This document shows positions 40,700 through 48,994 of a stretch of 64,000 bases of DNA, one piece after another (position 1 is the stretch's first letter; each line of letters begins with the position of its first letter). The DNA is taken from contig NZ_PCPP01000001.1 in NCBI RefSeq assembly GCF_002979755.1, forward strand, positions 838,665 to 902,664, read 5' to 3'. A model generated the notes under the pieces. The model worked only from the letters and a program-made list of their open reading frames with translations. It did no database searches and was not told the DNA's origin. A program made the translations under genes and the position numbers. The stretch is from Chryseobacterium culicis (GTDB lineage: Bacteria > Bacteroidota > Bacteroidia > Flavobacteriales > Weeksellaceae).

Positions 40700-41875
40700 T
40701 TAAAGGTTTATATTTTCTAAAAGCTGTGATACTTTTTCAATTTCTTCGATCGTATTGAAGTAATGAGGAGATAAACGGATCGCATGGTCTACATTTTTAG
40801 AGGTAAAATCTATTAAGGCATCCTCTCTGCGGTTTTCCTTAAAAAATACCTTATGATCACTCAGAATCTTATGGATCTTTTCAACCTTTCCATCAGCCTG
40901 ACAAAAAGTAACAATACTGCTTAATCTATTTCCTTTATCCAAAATTCTGAAACCATTATTCTGCAGGTTGATTCTTAAAGTATCTGCCAACGTGCGATTG
41001 TAATGCTCAATTTGATTCATTCCAATCGTATTGGCATAGCGTAAAGCTTCTGCAAATCCCAGTAAAGCAGCATAGGGTCTTTCAAAAAGTTCAAATCTTT
41101 TGGCTGTATCATTAAGCTGATAATCATCAAACGCCGTCCACCTAGCTCCAATACTATCTAAAAACAGAGGATACATTTTCTGGTTTAAGGCTTTATCAGA
41201 AACATACAAAAAACCTGTTCCTCTCGGTCCACGCATAAATTTCCTTCCGGTTGCCGTCAGAAAATCACAATGGATTTTTTCAACATCCACCACAATCTGT
41301 CCCACAGACTGGCAGGCATCCACAAGATAAAGGACATCATATTGTTTGCACAACCTTCCTACTCTTTCTATATTCTGAATCAAACCGGAATTGGTAGGAA
41401 TATGAGTGACCGCTATTAATTTAGGATGATGTTTTTTGATTAAATTTTCAAAATCCTCAAGATCTAGCTCATGGTCAGGCAGATTGGCAACCCTGATGAT
41501 TTCAATATGATATCTTTTCTGCAAAGAAATAAAAGCAATCTGATTGGAGATATAATCATCATTGGTGGTAATAATACAATCGCCTTCTTTAAAAGAAATG
41601 CTGGATAAAGCTTTTGCATACCCATCTGTTGAGCTGCCTACAAATGCGATATTGGAAGACCTGGTATTAATAAGTTTCGCAACCTCTTCATAAAACTGGC
41701 TGATAAGACCTGAATTTTCTACCGCAGCGGCATAACCTCCAAGCTCCTGTTCTTCATATAAAAACTTAATAGTGGCCTCTACAACGGGCTTCGGCATTAA
41801 TGATGACCCTGCACTGTTTAAAAATATCTTATCCGAACATCCCGGAGTATCCTGTCTTATAACCTCTAAATTCAT
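40700..41875 (-). CDS. Class V aminotransferase-fold PLP enzyme
   Basis: The 391-residue enzyme resembles cysteine desulfurase/isopenicillin N epimerase-type proteins. It starts IRQDTPGCSDKIFLNSAGSSLMPKPV, with an IAFVGSSTDGYAKAL cofactor loop (about 76-90), YLVDACQSVGQIVVDV (PLP-pairing Asp, His-equivalent region) and the PLP Lys in TATGRKFMRGPRGTGFL (about 205-221). No catalytic Cys loop of SufS/IscS is evident, so cysteine desulfuration is unproven. A TAAATTTG box on the minus strand (41893-41900) is its likely -7. Confidence 0.88.
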   Translation of the reverse strand: MNLEVIRQDTPGCSDKIFLNSAGSSLMPKPVVEATIKFLYEEQELGGYAAAVENSGLISQFYEEVAKLINTRSSNIAFVGSSTDGYAKALSSISFKEGDCIITTNDDYISNQIAFISLQKRYHIEIIRVANLPDHELDLEDFENLIKKHHPKLIAVTHIPTNSGLIQNIERVGRLCKQYDVLYLVDACQSVGQIVVDVEKIHCDFLTATGRKFMRGPRGTGFLYVSDKALNQKMYPLFLDSIGARWTAFDDYQLNDTAKRFELFERPYAALLGFAEALRYANTIGMNQIEHYNRTLADTLRINLQNNGFRILDKGNRLSSIVTFCQADGKVEKIHKILSDHKVFFKENRREDALIDFTSKNVDHAIRLSPHYFNTIEEIEKVSQLLENINL

Positions 41876-41892
41876 TTTATCAATCCTTATAA

Positions 41893-41900
41893 CAAATTTA
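41893..41900 (-). promoter_or_regulatory. -7 promoter box of the aminotransferase gene
   Basis: Plus-strand CAAATTTA reads TAAATTTG on the coding strand, an exact TAnnTTTG match about 20 bp before the start codon. Confidence 0.5.
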
Positions 41901-41930
41901 CTTTTATTTTTTTCTATATACGTCTATAAA

Positions 41931-41963
41931 AAATCCCGAATTTTCATCCGGGACTCTATTTTT
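41931..41963 (-). terminator. Weak terminator of the T6SS genes
   Basis: A short stem TCCCG/CGGGA (41934-41938, 41949-41953) lies 3' of the minus-strand TssK gene with an A-rich flank that reads as T-rich on the transcript. Only five base pairs, so support is modest. Confidence 0.4.
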
Positions 41964-41974
41964 ACTCAATGATT

Positions 41975-43114
41975 TTAATCTAAAACACTCCAACCTCTTT
42001 TAGGATTCGTGTTGGTAGAAACTTCCTGCTCATTAACAATGATATTTTCTTTTCTCTGACCGATGTAATCAAGCTCGCTCAGTTTAGAGAAAATGATTTC
42101 AAGGCTTCTCAACATCTGTTGAATGTAAAGCAATGGCTCACCACAGTTATGGTGATCATAATTGGTTTCTGCAACAATAGAAAGTTGGTTTAATAAGGTA
42201 TGAGGGGCAATTTCGCTCCACTCAAGGCTGTAGTTCAGCATTTCTTCCAACTCAGCAGGAACAAGAAGCTGCGTTGAGTTGTATAAATGAAGGGCCAGTC
42301 TTGCAAAAGATTCAATTAAAAATACAGGCGGTTGCCAAGGGGTAATATTTCTAAACTGGAAATACATATCTCCAAAAGTATTCACCATTGTAGTACACAA
42401 AAACTTAACGTTTTGGGCTAAAGCTGTATTTTGGTTTTTATGGGATGCTTTCTGAATAATTTTAAAAGCATACTGCTGAAGGTTTCCGATAGACTTCGCA
42501 TAGCTGCTGTAGTAATCTACCAAAGCCGGATGACTCTGTACAGAAGTACAAGGCGGAATAAAGTTCGAATCAACCTGTGCAATATTTCCTTTTAAATCTA
42601 CCTTACCAATAATAAGATAATTTCCTCCTGAATAGCTGCTGTTCAAAGACGTTACAGGAAGCAGTTCAATATGGTGATTAGGCTGTGCACTTGGATGGCG
42701 TGGCGGAATTTCCTCAGGATCAATATCTCCAAAAGGAACTTTATCAAAAGGATTTACAGAGATTAAGATATAATAATCTCCATCTGCCTGCTCTTCATTC
42801 ATTGATTTCGCCAAAGATTTTACGCTGATTCTTCTGTCCGTCAGCTCAATACGGTATCCTGCCATCGTAACAGCACTGCAGCGCTTAATGACAAGCTGTA
42901 CATCGTTCGTTGCCGTGTTATGAACATCAAAAATGGTACGGTCTGTAAATTCATTGGAAATGGGCAAAAGTCCGTAGTTATATGTAGTAATTCCAAGGGA
43001 ATTGGAATCTCTGATGGTATCAATTAAGAAATTATCCTGATCATTAAGGTGCCTCTGGGAAACCTTCATCCCATCCACCCAATTGATTGCAAAATGTTTA
43101 ATAGGCTGTATCAT
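41975..43114 (-). CDS. tssK: Type VI secretion baseplate subunit TssK
   Basis: The 379-residue protein begins with the TssK signature NWVDGMKVSQRHLNDQD (about 11-27, cf. W.DGM...H), followed by the shell and helical domains and a C-terminal helical part (about 230-340). TssK links the baseplate wedges to the membrane complex and recruits effectors. Length is shorter than proteobacterial TssK (about 445), as usual for the Bacteroidota subtype (T6SS-iii). It is last in the three-gene minus-strand cluster, 25 bp after the TssN-like gene. Confidence 0.8.
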   Translation of the reverse strand: MIQPIKHFAINWVDGMKVSQRHLNDQDNFLIDTIRDSNSLGITTYNYGLLPISNEFTDRTIFDVHNTATNDVQLVIKRCSAVTMAGYRIELTDRRISVKSLAKSMNEEQADGDYYILISVNPFDKVPFGDIDPEEIPPRHPSAQPNHHIELLPVTSLNSSYSGGNYLIIGKVDLKGNIAQVDSNFIPPCTSVQSHPALVDYYSSYAKSIGNLQQYAFKIIQKASHKNQNTALAQNVKFLCTTMVNTFGDMYFQFRNITPWQPPVFLIESFARLALHLYNSTQLLVPAELEEMLNYSLEWSEIAPHTLLNQLSIVAETNYDHHNCGEPLLYIQQMLRSLEIIFSKLSELDYIGQRKENIIVNEQEVSTNTNPKRGWSVLD

Positions 43115-43139
43115 GTTTAATACTTTTTAATTTTTGTGT

Positions 43140-44042
43140 TTATGATTTTCTTGTGACTCCCTCCTCTTCATGCTGAATAACTCTCTTACAAATCACCACT
43201 TCATTTTCAGAAATGCTGTTTGTCGTAATGTCGTGGTCGAAATCTATATATTTTCTAAAGCTGAAAAACGATTTTTTAGTATAAAAGATCCAGTAATAAG
43301 GCTCATTTCCTTCGTCTGAAAGATGAATAATTGAACCCGGATTTTTATGGTTGTAATCATCCACTACTCTGTAGAACCAATCTCCGAAAGTAACTCCTGT
43401 CGGAAGTGTTTTCGCTTTAATTCTGAAACGGTTTGTATCTTCTAATTTTTTGCTCAGTTCAACATTCAGTACCATTAATCTGTCAAAATCTGCTCCTTCA
43501 AAATCAGGCAGTTTCTGTTCCGGCGAATATCTCCAAGTTTTATAAATATCAAAAGGAATACTGATAAACTGGATATAGCAGTAGTAAAACACCATAGGAA
43601 CCACAAAGATAACCATACTTGTTGCTGCCATTACCGCATATCCTGTTCCTTTGCTCATCCAGTTAAAAATCAGGGTGAAAAGATATCCTCCCAAAGCTAT
43701 GCACGTTAATGAAAGTATAGATTCAAACAGAATACTCATAGCCAGAGAATCGATATGCTTTTTGAAATATTTATGCAGCAGATTCACATGAATAATCCCA
43801 AAAATAAGGTAGATGATCTGTGCAATGAGATACCAGTATGGGTTAAAAAGATTTCCGGCAAATCCAAAAACGCCCGGGATAGCCAGGCATAAACTGCACA
43901 GCAATACGTATATAATAATGACTTTAATTTTTATCGCAGGTTTATTTCTCCTGATTACACCGAGTATAACCATCATAATAATTGCGATTAAAGGCATTAA
44001 GATATACCTTAAAAAAATACCTTTTACTGAAGAAATTTCCAT
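43140..44042 (-). CDS. TssN-like T6SS membrane protein
   Basis: The 300-residue protein has five or so N-terminal transmembrane segments (about 11-27, 40-58, 66-88, 102-122, 134-160) and a soluble C-terminal domain rich in beta strands (about 190-300, YRVVDDYNHKNPGSIIHL). This build and position, next to tssK, fit TssN, a component found only in Bacteroidota T6SS-iii clusters. It lies between the TssG-like and TssK genes (54 and 25 bp spacers), so the three form one operon. It may take the place of the TssJLM membrane complex (inference from family literature). Confidence 0.65.
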   Translation of the reverse strand: MEISSVKGIFLRYILMPLIAIIMMVILGVIRRNKPAIKIKVIIIYVLLCSLCLAIPGVFGFAGNLFNPYWYLIAQIIYLIFGIIHVNLLHKYFKKHIDSLAMSILFESILSLTCIALGGYLFTLIFNWMSKGTGYAVMAATSMVIFVVPMVFYYCYIQFISIPFDIYKTWRYSPEQKLPDFEGADFDRLMVLNVELSKKLEDTNRFRIKAKTLPTGVTFGDWFYRVVDDYNHKNPGSIIHLSDEGNEPYYWIFYTKKSFFSFRKYIDFDHDITTNSISENEVVICKRVIQHEEEGVTRKS

Positions 44043-44096
44043 TTGTTTCTTTTCGAATTTATACTTTGTTGGTAGTTGTAAATATAATAAAATAAT

Positions 44097-45038
44097 TTAG
44101 AGGAATGTAGAGTATCCAAGGCGGCTGGCATTTCTTTCCTCATCCTCAAGGCTGAAAGAATATTCCTCTTTTTCTGTGACAAAATTTTCCTCCACATCCA
44201 CTGTTACGGGAAGAAAATAGTCATAGAGTGCCTGGAGTACATTTCTGAAAGGACTTCCCGGGATATACTTCTTCATATCTCCGTAAGGAATAGGGCCAAT
44301 GTTGACCACCCAGTTTCGTTGTCCGTCCATATGAGGCCCACTTGGAATATAGGTTACCCCCAATCGGGAATTTCCTAATAACATGGAATCATCGTTTTTC
44401 TCAATTCCGTCAATAATATTAGGTGAAAAAGTTACTTGTACCGGTACCTGCAGGAAAGCAGTCATACATCTTTCAAACCATCTCTTGTCCCCTCTGATCT
44501 GATGGAAAAACGGTAAAATATGCATAAAGATATAAGCACTCTGTTTGTCCAGCATTTTTATCATAGGCCACAGCTCACTTACCGTGTCAAGTAAAGCATC
44601 TGTATTGCTTGTAATGTCAAATTCTGATTCTTTAAGCAAAGCACTGATTTCCGTAAAAAATACTTCCAGTTCAAAAGGACGGAAAAATTTACGGGCATCA
44701 TCTTCTACCCTTTTCTGCTTTCGGATTTCCCTTACCACAGTATCTACATTCTTTCTTGAAGCCCCAAGAGAAGGTGGATGGAATAGTCCTTCCGGAAGGT
44801 AATCGTAAATCCCCTCTCTGTAACTCTCTATGGTAAAGACTTCTTCGTCAAATCCTAAATAACTGCTTGAAATACTTTTAATGTCTTTCAGGTAAGCACG
44901 GTCGTTTACACCAACCCTCTCTATGAATATATTGCTTACCGCACGGTGGTATTTCAAAAGGTTAACAGCTACAGCTTCAGCCTTAAAGTCTGTCTGCAGC
45001 TTATTGTAATGCATATCTACAATATTACTCTCATACAT
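44097..45038 (-). CDS. TssG-like T6SS baseplate protein
   Basis: The 313-residue soluble protein precedes the TssN and TssK genes in an operon. The region YREGIYDYLPEGLFHPPSLG (about 67-86), followed by a long KNVDTVVREIRKQKRVEDDARKFFRPFELEVFFTEI helix, resembles baseplate proteins of Bacteroidota T6SS, most likely TssG. It lacks the usual proteobacterial TssG motifs, so the name is provisional. A TATCTTTA box on the minus strand (45063-45070) may be the operon promoter. Confidence 0.58.
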   Translation of the reverse strand: MYESNIVDMHYNKLQTDFKAEAVAVNLLKYHRAVSNIFIERVGVNDRAYLKDIKSISSSYLGFDEEVFTIESYREGIYDYLPEGLFHPPSLGASRKNVDTVVREIRKQKRVEDDARKFFRPFELEVFFTEISALLKESEFDITSNTDALLDTVSELWPMIKMLDKQSAYIFMHILPFFHQIRGDKRWFERCMTAFLQVPVQVTFSPNIIDGIEKNDDSMLLGNSRLGVTYIPSGPHMDGQRNWVVNIGPIPYGDMKKYIPGSPFRNVLQALYDYFLPVTVDVEENFVTEKEEYSFSLEDEERNASRLGYSTFL

Positions 45039-45481
45039 AGTGTTTCCTCTGATTATGACTTGTAAAGATAATATATCTCATAAGTTTGAAAAAATATTTT
45101 AACAACAATTTTATCCTAAAAATAATAATTTATTGACATTAATAGGAATAATTTTCTACAAATTCCGTGAAAATACGGTAAATAGAAAGTTTATTTGCTT
45201 TTTTGAATTTAAAATTAACTATTCAGAATCAAGCGTTTAGAATTTGAGATTCAAGGTTTAAAGTTTAAGGTTGTGATAAGGTTTTACTTTTGCTTTTATG
45301 TATTATATGAAGAGTTTTATGTCTTTACGCTCGCTGCTTTCTATTCTTTTCAAACCTAACATTATTATGTATTTATTTAAATTAAATTTTATTAACATCA
45401 TCTTATAGAATAAATTCAGGATAATGTATGCTCATTCCGAAAGCGGGCCGTATCTTTGCAGACTGAAAATTGTTATTTAAA
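45039..45481. other. Spacer between T6SS operon and S1/P1 nuclease
   Basis: It holds the putative -7 box of the T6SS genes (plus 45063-45070 TAAAGATA) and an AT-rich stretch. The repeat-like segment at 45238-45275 contains TTCAAGGTTTAAAGTTTAAGG, the inverse of a block in the spacers at 33.6 kb. The nuclease -7 box is TATCTTTG (45451-45458). No gene was found. Confidence 0.5.
45451..45458 (+). promoter_or_regulatory. -7 promoter box of the S1/P1 nuclease gene
   Basis: TATCTTTG, an exact TAnnTTTG match, lies 24 bp before the ATG at 45482. The alternative TTG start at 45470 would leave almost no leader, so the ATG is preferred. Confidence 0.55.
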
Positions 45482-46273
45482 ATGAAAAGTATTTATTCTA
45501 AAATTCTGATTTTAGCATTCATGGCCTCTTCACTTTATTCTTATGCGTGGGGATTAACGGGACACCGAGTGATTGCAGACATTGCACAAAACCACCTTTC
45601 CCGCAAAGCAAGAAGAGAGATTAAAAAGATCATGGGAAAAGAGCGTCTGGCTTACTGGGCTAACTGGCCGGATTTTATCAAATCTGATACCACAGGGGCA
45701 TGGAAGCAGGCTTCATCATGGCATTATGTAAACATCGATCCGATGACTGACTTTAAAGCTTTTGAACAAAACCTGAAAGCACAGGCAGGCCCAAGTCTTT
45801 ATACTCAGGTCAATACCTTGTCTAGCCAGATCAAAGACAAAAACACCTCTGAAAAAGACAGAAAAATTGCTTTAATCTTCCTTATCCACATTATGGGAGA
45901 TCTTGCTCAGCCTCTACACGTAGGAAGAGCAGAGGATTTAGGAGGAAACAAAATCAATGTTACTTATTTCGGAGAAAAAACCAATTTACACTCCGTTTGG
46001 GACGGGAAATTAGTAGATTCTCAAAAATACAGCTACACAGAATATTCTAAGCTTTTAGATATCAAATCTAAAGACGAAGTAGCACAGATTCAATCCGGAA
46101 CACTGGAAGACTGGTTGTATGATTCTCATAAAATAGCCAACAAAATTTACGCACAGACTCCTAACGATTCCAAGTTATCTTACGACTATCAGTATAAGTT
46201 CAATGAAACAATGGAAAGACAGCTTCTATATGGAGGATTAAGACTGGCGAAAGTATTAAATGAGCTTTTTTAG
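45482..46273 (+). CDS. Secreted S1/P1-family nuclease
   Basis: The 263-residue protein has a signal peptide (about 1-22). Cleavage just before WGLTGHRV would expose the N-terminal Trp that, with the following His, coordinates zinc in S1/P1 nucleases. Further ligands appear in ANWPDFIKSD, SSWHYVNIDP, HIMGDLAQPLHVGRAEDLGGN (HxxxDxxQPLH) and LHSVWDG. It is a trinuclear-zinc phosphodiesterase for single-stranded nucleic acid, probably periplasmic or secreted, used for nutrient salvage. A terminator with a UUCG tetraloop follows. Confidence 0.92.
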   Translation: MKSIYSKILILAFMASSLYSYAWGLTGHRVIADIAQNHLSRKARREIKKIMGKERLAYWANWPDFIKSDTTGAWKQASSWHYVNIDPMTDFKAFEQNLKAQAGPSLYTQVNTLSSQIKDKNTSEKDRKIALIFLIHIMGDLAQPLHVGRAEDLGGNKINVTYFGEKTNLHSVWDGKLVDSQKYSYTEYSKLLDIKSKDEVAQIQSGTLEDWLYDSHKIANKIYAQTPNDSKLSYDYQYKFNETMERQLLYGGLRLAKVLNELF

Positions 46274-46333
46274 TTACGAATTGCGAGTTTGAAGGTTCAC
46301 AAACCCAAACTTAAAATAGTACTCTTAGATATA

Positions 46334-46361
46334 AAAACGGAACTTCGGTTTCGTTTTTTTT
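46334..46361 (+). terminator. Terminator with UUCG tetraloop
   Basis: The stem AAAACGGAAC/GTTTCGTTTT (46334-46343, 46348-46357; one G-T pair) is closed by loop TTCG between C and G and followed by a T-run. Confidence 0.85.
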
Positions 46362-46362
46362 G

Positions 46363-46418
46363 TTTAGGGTTTAGGGTTTAGGGTTTAGGGTTTAGGGTTT
46401 AGGGTTTAGGGTTTAGGG
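46363..46418. repeat. Telomere-like (TTTAGGG)8 tandem array
   Basis: Eight perfect head-to-tail copies of the heptamer TTTAGGG (56 bp), starting just after the nuclease terminator, within the 372-bp gap before rpoD. The rest of that gap (46419-46645) is AT-rich and holds no gene that I see. Confidence 0.97.
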
Positions 46419-46645
46419 AAATTACAGAATTCTCAAATAAGGTATGGTCTTTTTGTTATTTATGTATATTTTATTTCCAGTCCAGAGCAAACCACAAGCG
46501 ATTGAATACCAGTAGTATATATTGTTTTTAAGAAAATTATCATTATTTTAACACGTTTCTTTTCACAAAAAAATAAAACTTGTGTAACCTTTTTACCTTT
46601 TCATACGTATATATTATAGTAACTCTTTTTTTGAGGATAAAATAA

Positions 46646-47512
46646 ATGAGACAATTAAAAATCACTAAGCAGGTTACCAACAGGGAAACTGCTTCATTAG
46701 ACAAGTATTTGCAGGAAATTGGTAAAGTGGAACTGATCACTGCGGACGAGGAAGTAGAATTGGCACAAAGAATACGTGCAGGCGACAGAGCCGCACTTGA
46801 GAAATTAATCAAAGCCAACCTTCGTTTCGTAGTTTCTGTATCTAAACAATACCAAAATCAAGGTCTTTCTTTACCCGATTTGATCAATGAAGGTAACTTA
46901 GGATTAATGAAAGCGGCAAAAAGGTACGATGAAACTAGAGGTTTCAAATTTATCTCTTATGCAGTATGGTGGATCCGTCAATCAATTTTACAGGCATTGG
47001 CTGAGCAGTCAAGAATTGTAAGATTACCATTGAACAAAATTGGTTCTATCAACAAAATCAATAAAGCATACGCTCACCTTGAGCAGGAAAATGAAAGACC
47101 ACCTTCTCCGGAAGAATTGGCTGAAGTTCTTGACATGAGCGAGGAAGATATCAAAGAATCTATGAAAAACTCCGGAAGACACCTGTCTATGGATGCTCCT
47201 TTAGTAGAAGGTGAAGATTCTAATCTTTATGATGTATTACGTTCAGGAGAATCACCAAGTCCTGATAAAGATCTGATGCTTGAATCTCTACAAATTGAGA
47301 TTGAAAGAGCATTGAATACTTTAACGCCGAGAGAGGCTGATTTGGTAAGATTATACTTCGGACTGAACGGAAAACACCCAATGACTTTAGAAGAAATTGG
47401 TGAAACTTTTGATCTTACAAGAGAGAGAGTTCGTCAGATCAAAGAAAAAGCAATTAAGAGACTAAAACACAATACCAGAAGCAAGATTCTTAAATCTTAC
47501 CTGGGTAAATAA
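46646..47512 (+). CDS. rpoD: Primary sigma factor RpoD/SigA
   Basis: The 288-residue sigma-70 factor begins [27 protein letters not shown]. It contains region 1.2 (about 18-50), region 2 with the -10 recognition helix ([18 protein letters not shown] near 109-126), region 3 ([18 protein letters not shown]) and region 4 with HTH ([28 protein letters not shown]). The acidic region 1.1 of proteobacterial RpoD is absent, the normal short form in Bacteroidota, which pairs with TTTG/TAnnTTTG promoters seen throughout this window. Cytoplasmic, essential. Confidence 0.97.
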   Translation: MRQLKITKQVTNRETASLDKYLQEIGKVELITADEEVELAQRIRAGDRAALEKLIKANLRFVVSVSKQYQNQGLSLPDLINEGNLGLMKAAKRYDETRGFKFISYAVWWIRQSILQALAEQSRIVRLPLNKIGSINKINKAYAHLEQENERPPSPEELAEVLDMSEEDIKESMKNSGRHLSMDAPLVEGEDSNLYDVLRSGESPSPDKDLMLESLQIEIERALNTLTPREADLVRLYFGLNGKHPMTLEEIGETFDLTRERVRQIKEKAIKRLKHNTRSKILKSYLGK

Positions 47513-47536
47513 TTTTAGCGTAAAAAAATTTATAGG

Positions 47537-47566
47537 CGGAGTCTGTTTTCAGGCTCCGTTTTTTTA
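47537..47566 (+). terminator. Terminator after rpoD
   Basis: The stem CGGAGTCTG/CAGGCTCCG (one T-G wobble) with loop TTTT is followed by seven T. Confidence 0.88.
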
Positions 47567-47740
47567 TTATCATTCATTAGTAAAACAAATTATTTATACG
47601 CTGTAGTATTATGGATGTAACATTTTTCACCGTTTGTTCAACTAATTAAAATCATATCCTTTCCTCATTTGCATTAAAATCTAAATGAGTAATTTTAGTT
47701 GTTGGGATAATGCTGATTTTCAACCAAAATAAAACATACT

Positions 47741-48322
47741 ATGAAAAAAATACTTTTCGCCTCTATTCTGGCTTTATCTCTGCTTTCCTGCGGAGAAAAC
47801 AAATCGCAAAATGACATCGTAGAAAAAGCTGCTGAAAACACAGAATCCAGTATTCCTATAAAACGACTAAGTAAAACTCAGGATATATTTAATGGCATCT
47901 ATTATGAAAAAATCAAAAACGATAAAGAAATTAAAAAAGTAGATGAAAAAATATCTTTAATGCAAGAAGATGCTCATAAAATGCAAAGTATATATAGCAA
48001 CATCATTTCTAATTCAGAAGATTACTATTTGATTGCAAAAAATGAGGCAAAATCTATTAATGATTCCATTTTAAGAAAAGAAATGATGAACCTCATCACA
48101 GAAAGTTCAGACAAGTATTATCTGAAAGTTCAAAAAATAAAAGAACTTAAGAGCAAGATTAATAGGAATAAACAAAGTATTTACAGTGTATATACTGCAC
48201 TCAAAATCAGAAAAACCCTTCCTGAAATTGAAAAGTATCAAAACGCTCATCCACTGAAAACAGACAGTCTCAATCAATTCATCAATAAGCAGAATGCCTT
48301 GCTGGAAGAATTGAAAAATTAA
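47741..48322 (+). CDS. Coiled-coil lipoprotein of unknown function
   Basis: The 193-residue protein has a lipoprotein signal (LLSC, about 14-17). The body is almost wholly helical and Lys/Glu/Ser-rich (IKNDKEIKKVDEKISLMQEDAHKMQSIYSNI, then SKINRNKQSIYSVYTALKIRK), suggesting coiled coils. No enzymatic motif is visible. The GNAT gene begins 20 bp downstream, so both may be on one transcript. Location: outer-membrane inner leaflet (inference). Confidence 0.82.
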   Translation: MKKILFASILALSLLSCGENKSQNDIVEKAAENTESSIPIKRLSKTQDIFNGIYYEKIKNDKEIKKVDEKISLMQEDAHKMQSIYSNIISNSEDYYLIAKNEAKSINDSILRKEMMNLITESSDKYYLKVQKIKELKSKINRNKQSIYSVYTALKIRKTLPEIEKYQNAHPLKTDSLNQFINKQNALLEELKN

Positions 48323-48342
48323 AATAAACACCATTACGCATC

Positions 48343-48843
48343 ATGAAATATACCACCCAATGGCTTACTGATAAAGCCCGTATCAAAGAACTCGTAGACT
48401 TTTTCATTACCCATAAGACAGATTCTTATATTTCCCATGGCGAAATGATGTCCGGCAGAGCTATTGATTCCCATCACTGGAATCCAGATCTTGAACTGAT
48501 TCTTACCGAACAGCTGATTACTGATTTTAATTCTGATGGCAATTCTAAACTGAATATTTTAATTGCAGAAAACGAAAATGAGGAAATTGTGGGAATGATG
48601 GTTTTCAATGTGATCAACAGTCCTTTTAAAAAGTATGCAATTTTAGAGGATATGCTTCTGGATCAGTCTGTAAGAGGTCAATCTCTTGGAAGTACACTCC
48701 TGGAGAAAGCCATTCATGAATCTAAAAACTGGAACATCAGTTTTATTTTGCTGGAAAGCGGAGTCAACAATCACGGTGCTCACAATTTTTTCAGCAGATA
48801 TGGTTTCAAAAAAGTATCAGAGAGTTATATTTTAACAATTTAA
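48343..48843 (+). CDS. GNAT-family N-acetyltransferase
   Basis: The 166-residue protein has a GNAT fold with the acetyl-CoA motif DMLLDQSVRGQSLGSTLLEKAI (about 105-126; R/QxxGxG-like RGQSLG) and a final HGAHNFFSRYGFKKVSESY block typical of the family's last helix and strand. The substrate is unknown. It is 20 bp behind the lipoprotein gene. Confidence 0.9.
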   Translation: MKYTTQWLTDKARIKELVDFFITHKTDSYISHGEMMSGRAIDSHHWNPDLELILTEQLITDFNSDGNSKLNILIAENENEEIVGMMVFNVINSPFKKYAILEDMLLDQSVRGQSLGSTLLEKAIHESKNWNISFILLESGVNNHGAHNFFSRYGFKKVSESYILTI

Positions 48844-48888
48844 ATTAGATGATGTAAAGAAGACATCTATTTCAATGGACAATTAACT

Positions 48889-48926
48889 GAGATTCTTCAC
48901 TACATTCCATTTCTTTCAGAATGACA
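48889..48926. repeat. Degenerate copy of a Bacteroidota intergenic repeat
   Basis: GAGATTCTTCACT...TTTCAGAATGACA resembles the dispersed repeat with TGTCATTCTGAA and AGTGAAGAATCTC ends that I know from Bacteroidota genomes; it is degraded in the middle. Recognised from memory, not searched. Confidence 0.45.
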
Positions 48927-48994
48927 TATCTAAGGCAAATGCCTCAAGCAATAGGCATCTTTCACAATGTATGTTTTCAAAAAAAATAAACCTT

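Larger units (their letters stand above)
46274..46645. other. Spacer before rpoD
   Basis: It contains the nuclease terminator, the TTTAGGG array and an AT-rich leader. No exact TAnnTTTG box was seen in the last 100 bases before rpoD; TATATATTATAG (46610-46621) is the only suggestive tract. Confidence 0.5.

Noticed and set aside
46363..46418. CRISPR array candidate at the tandem heptamers
   Set aside because: Units are contiguous 7-mers with no spacers, so it is a simple tandem repeat.
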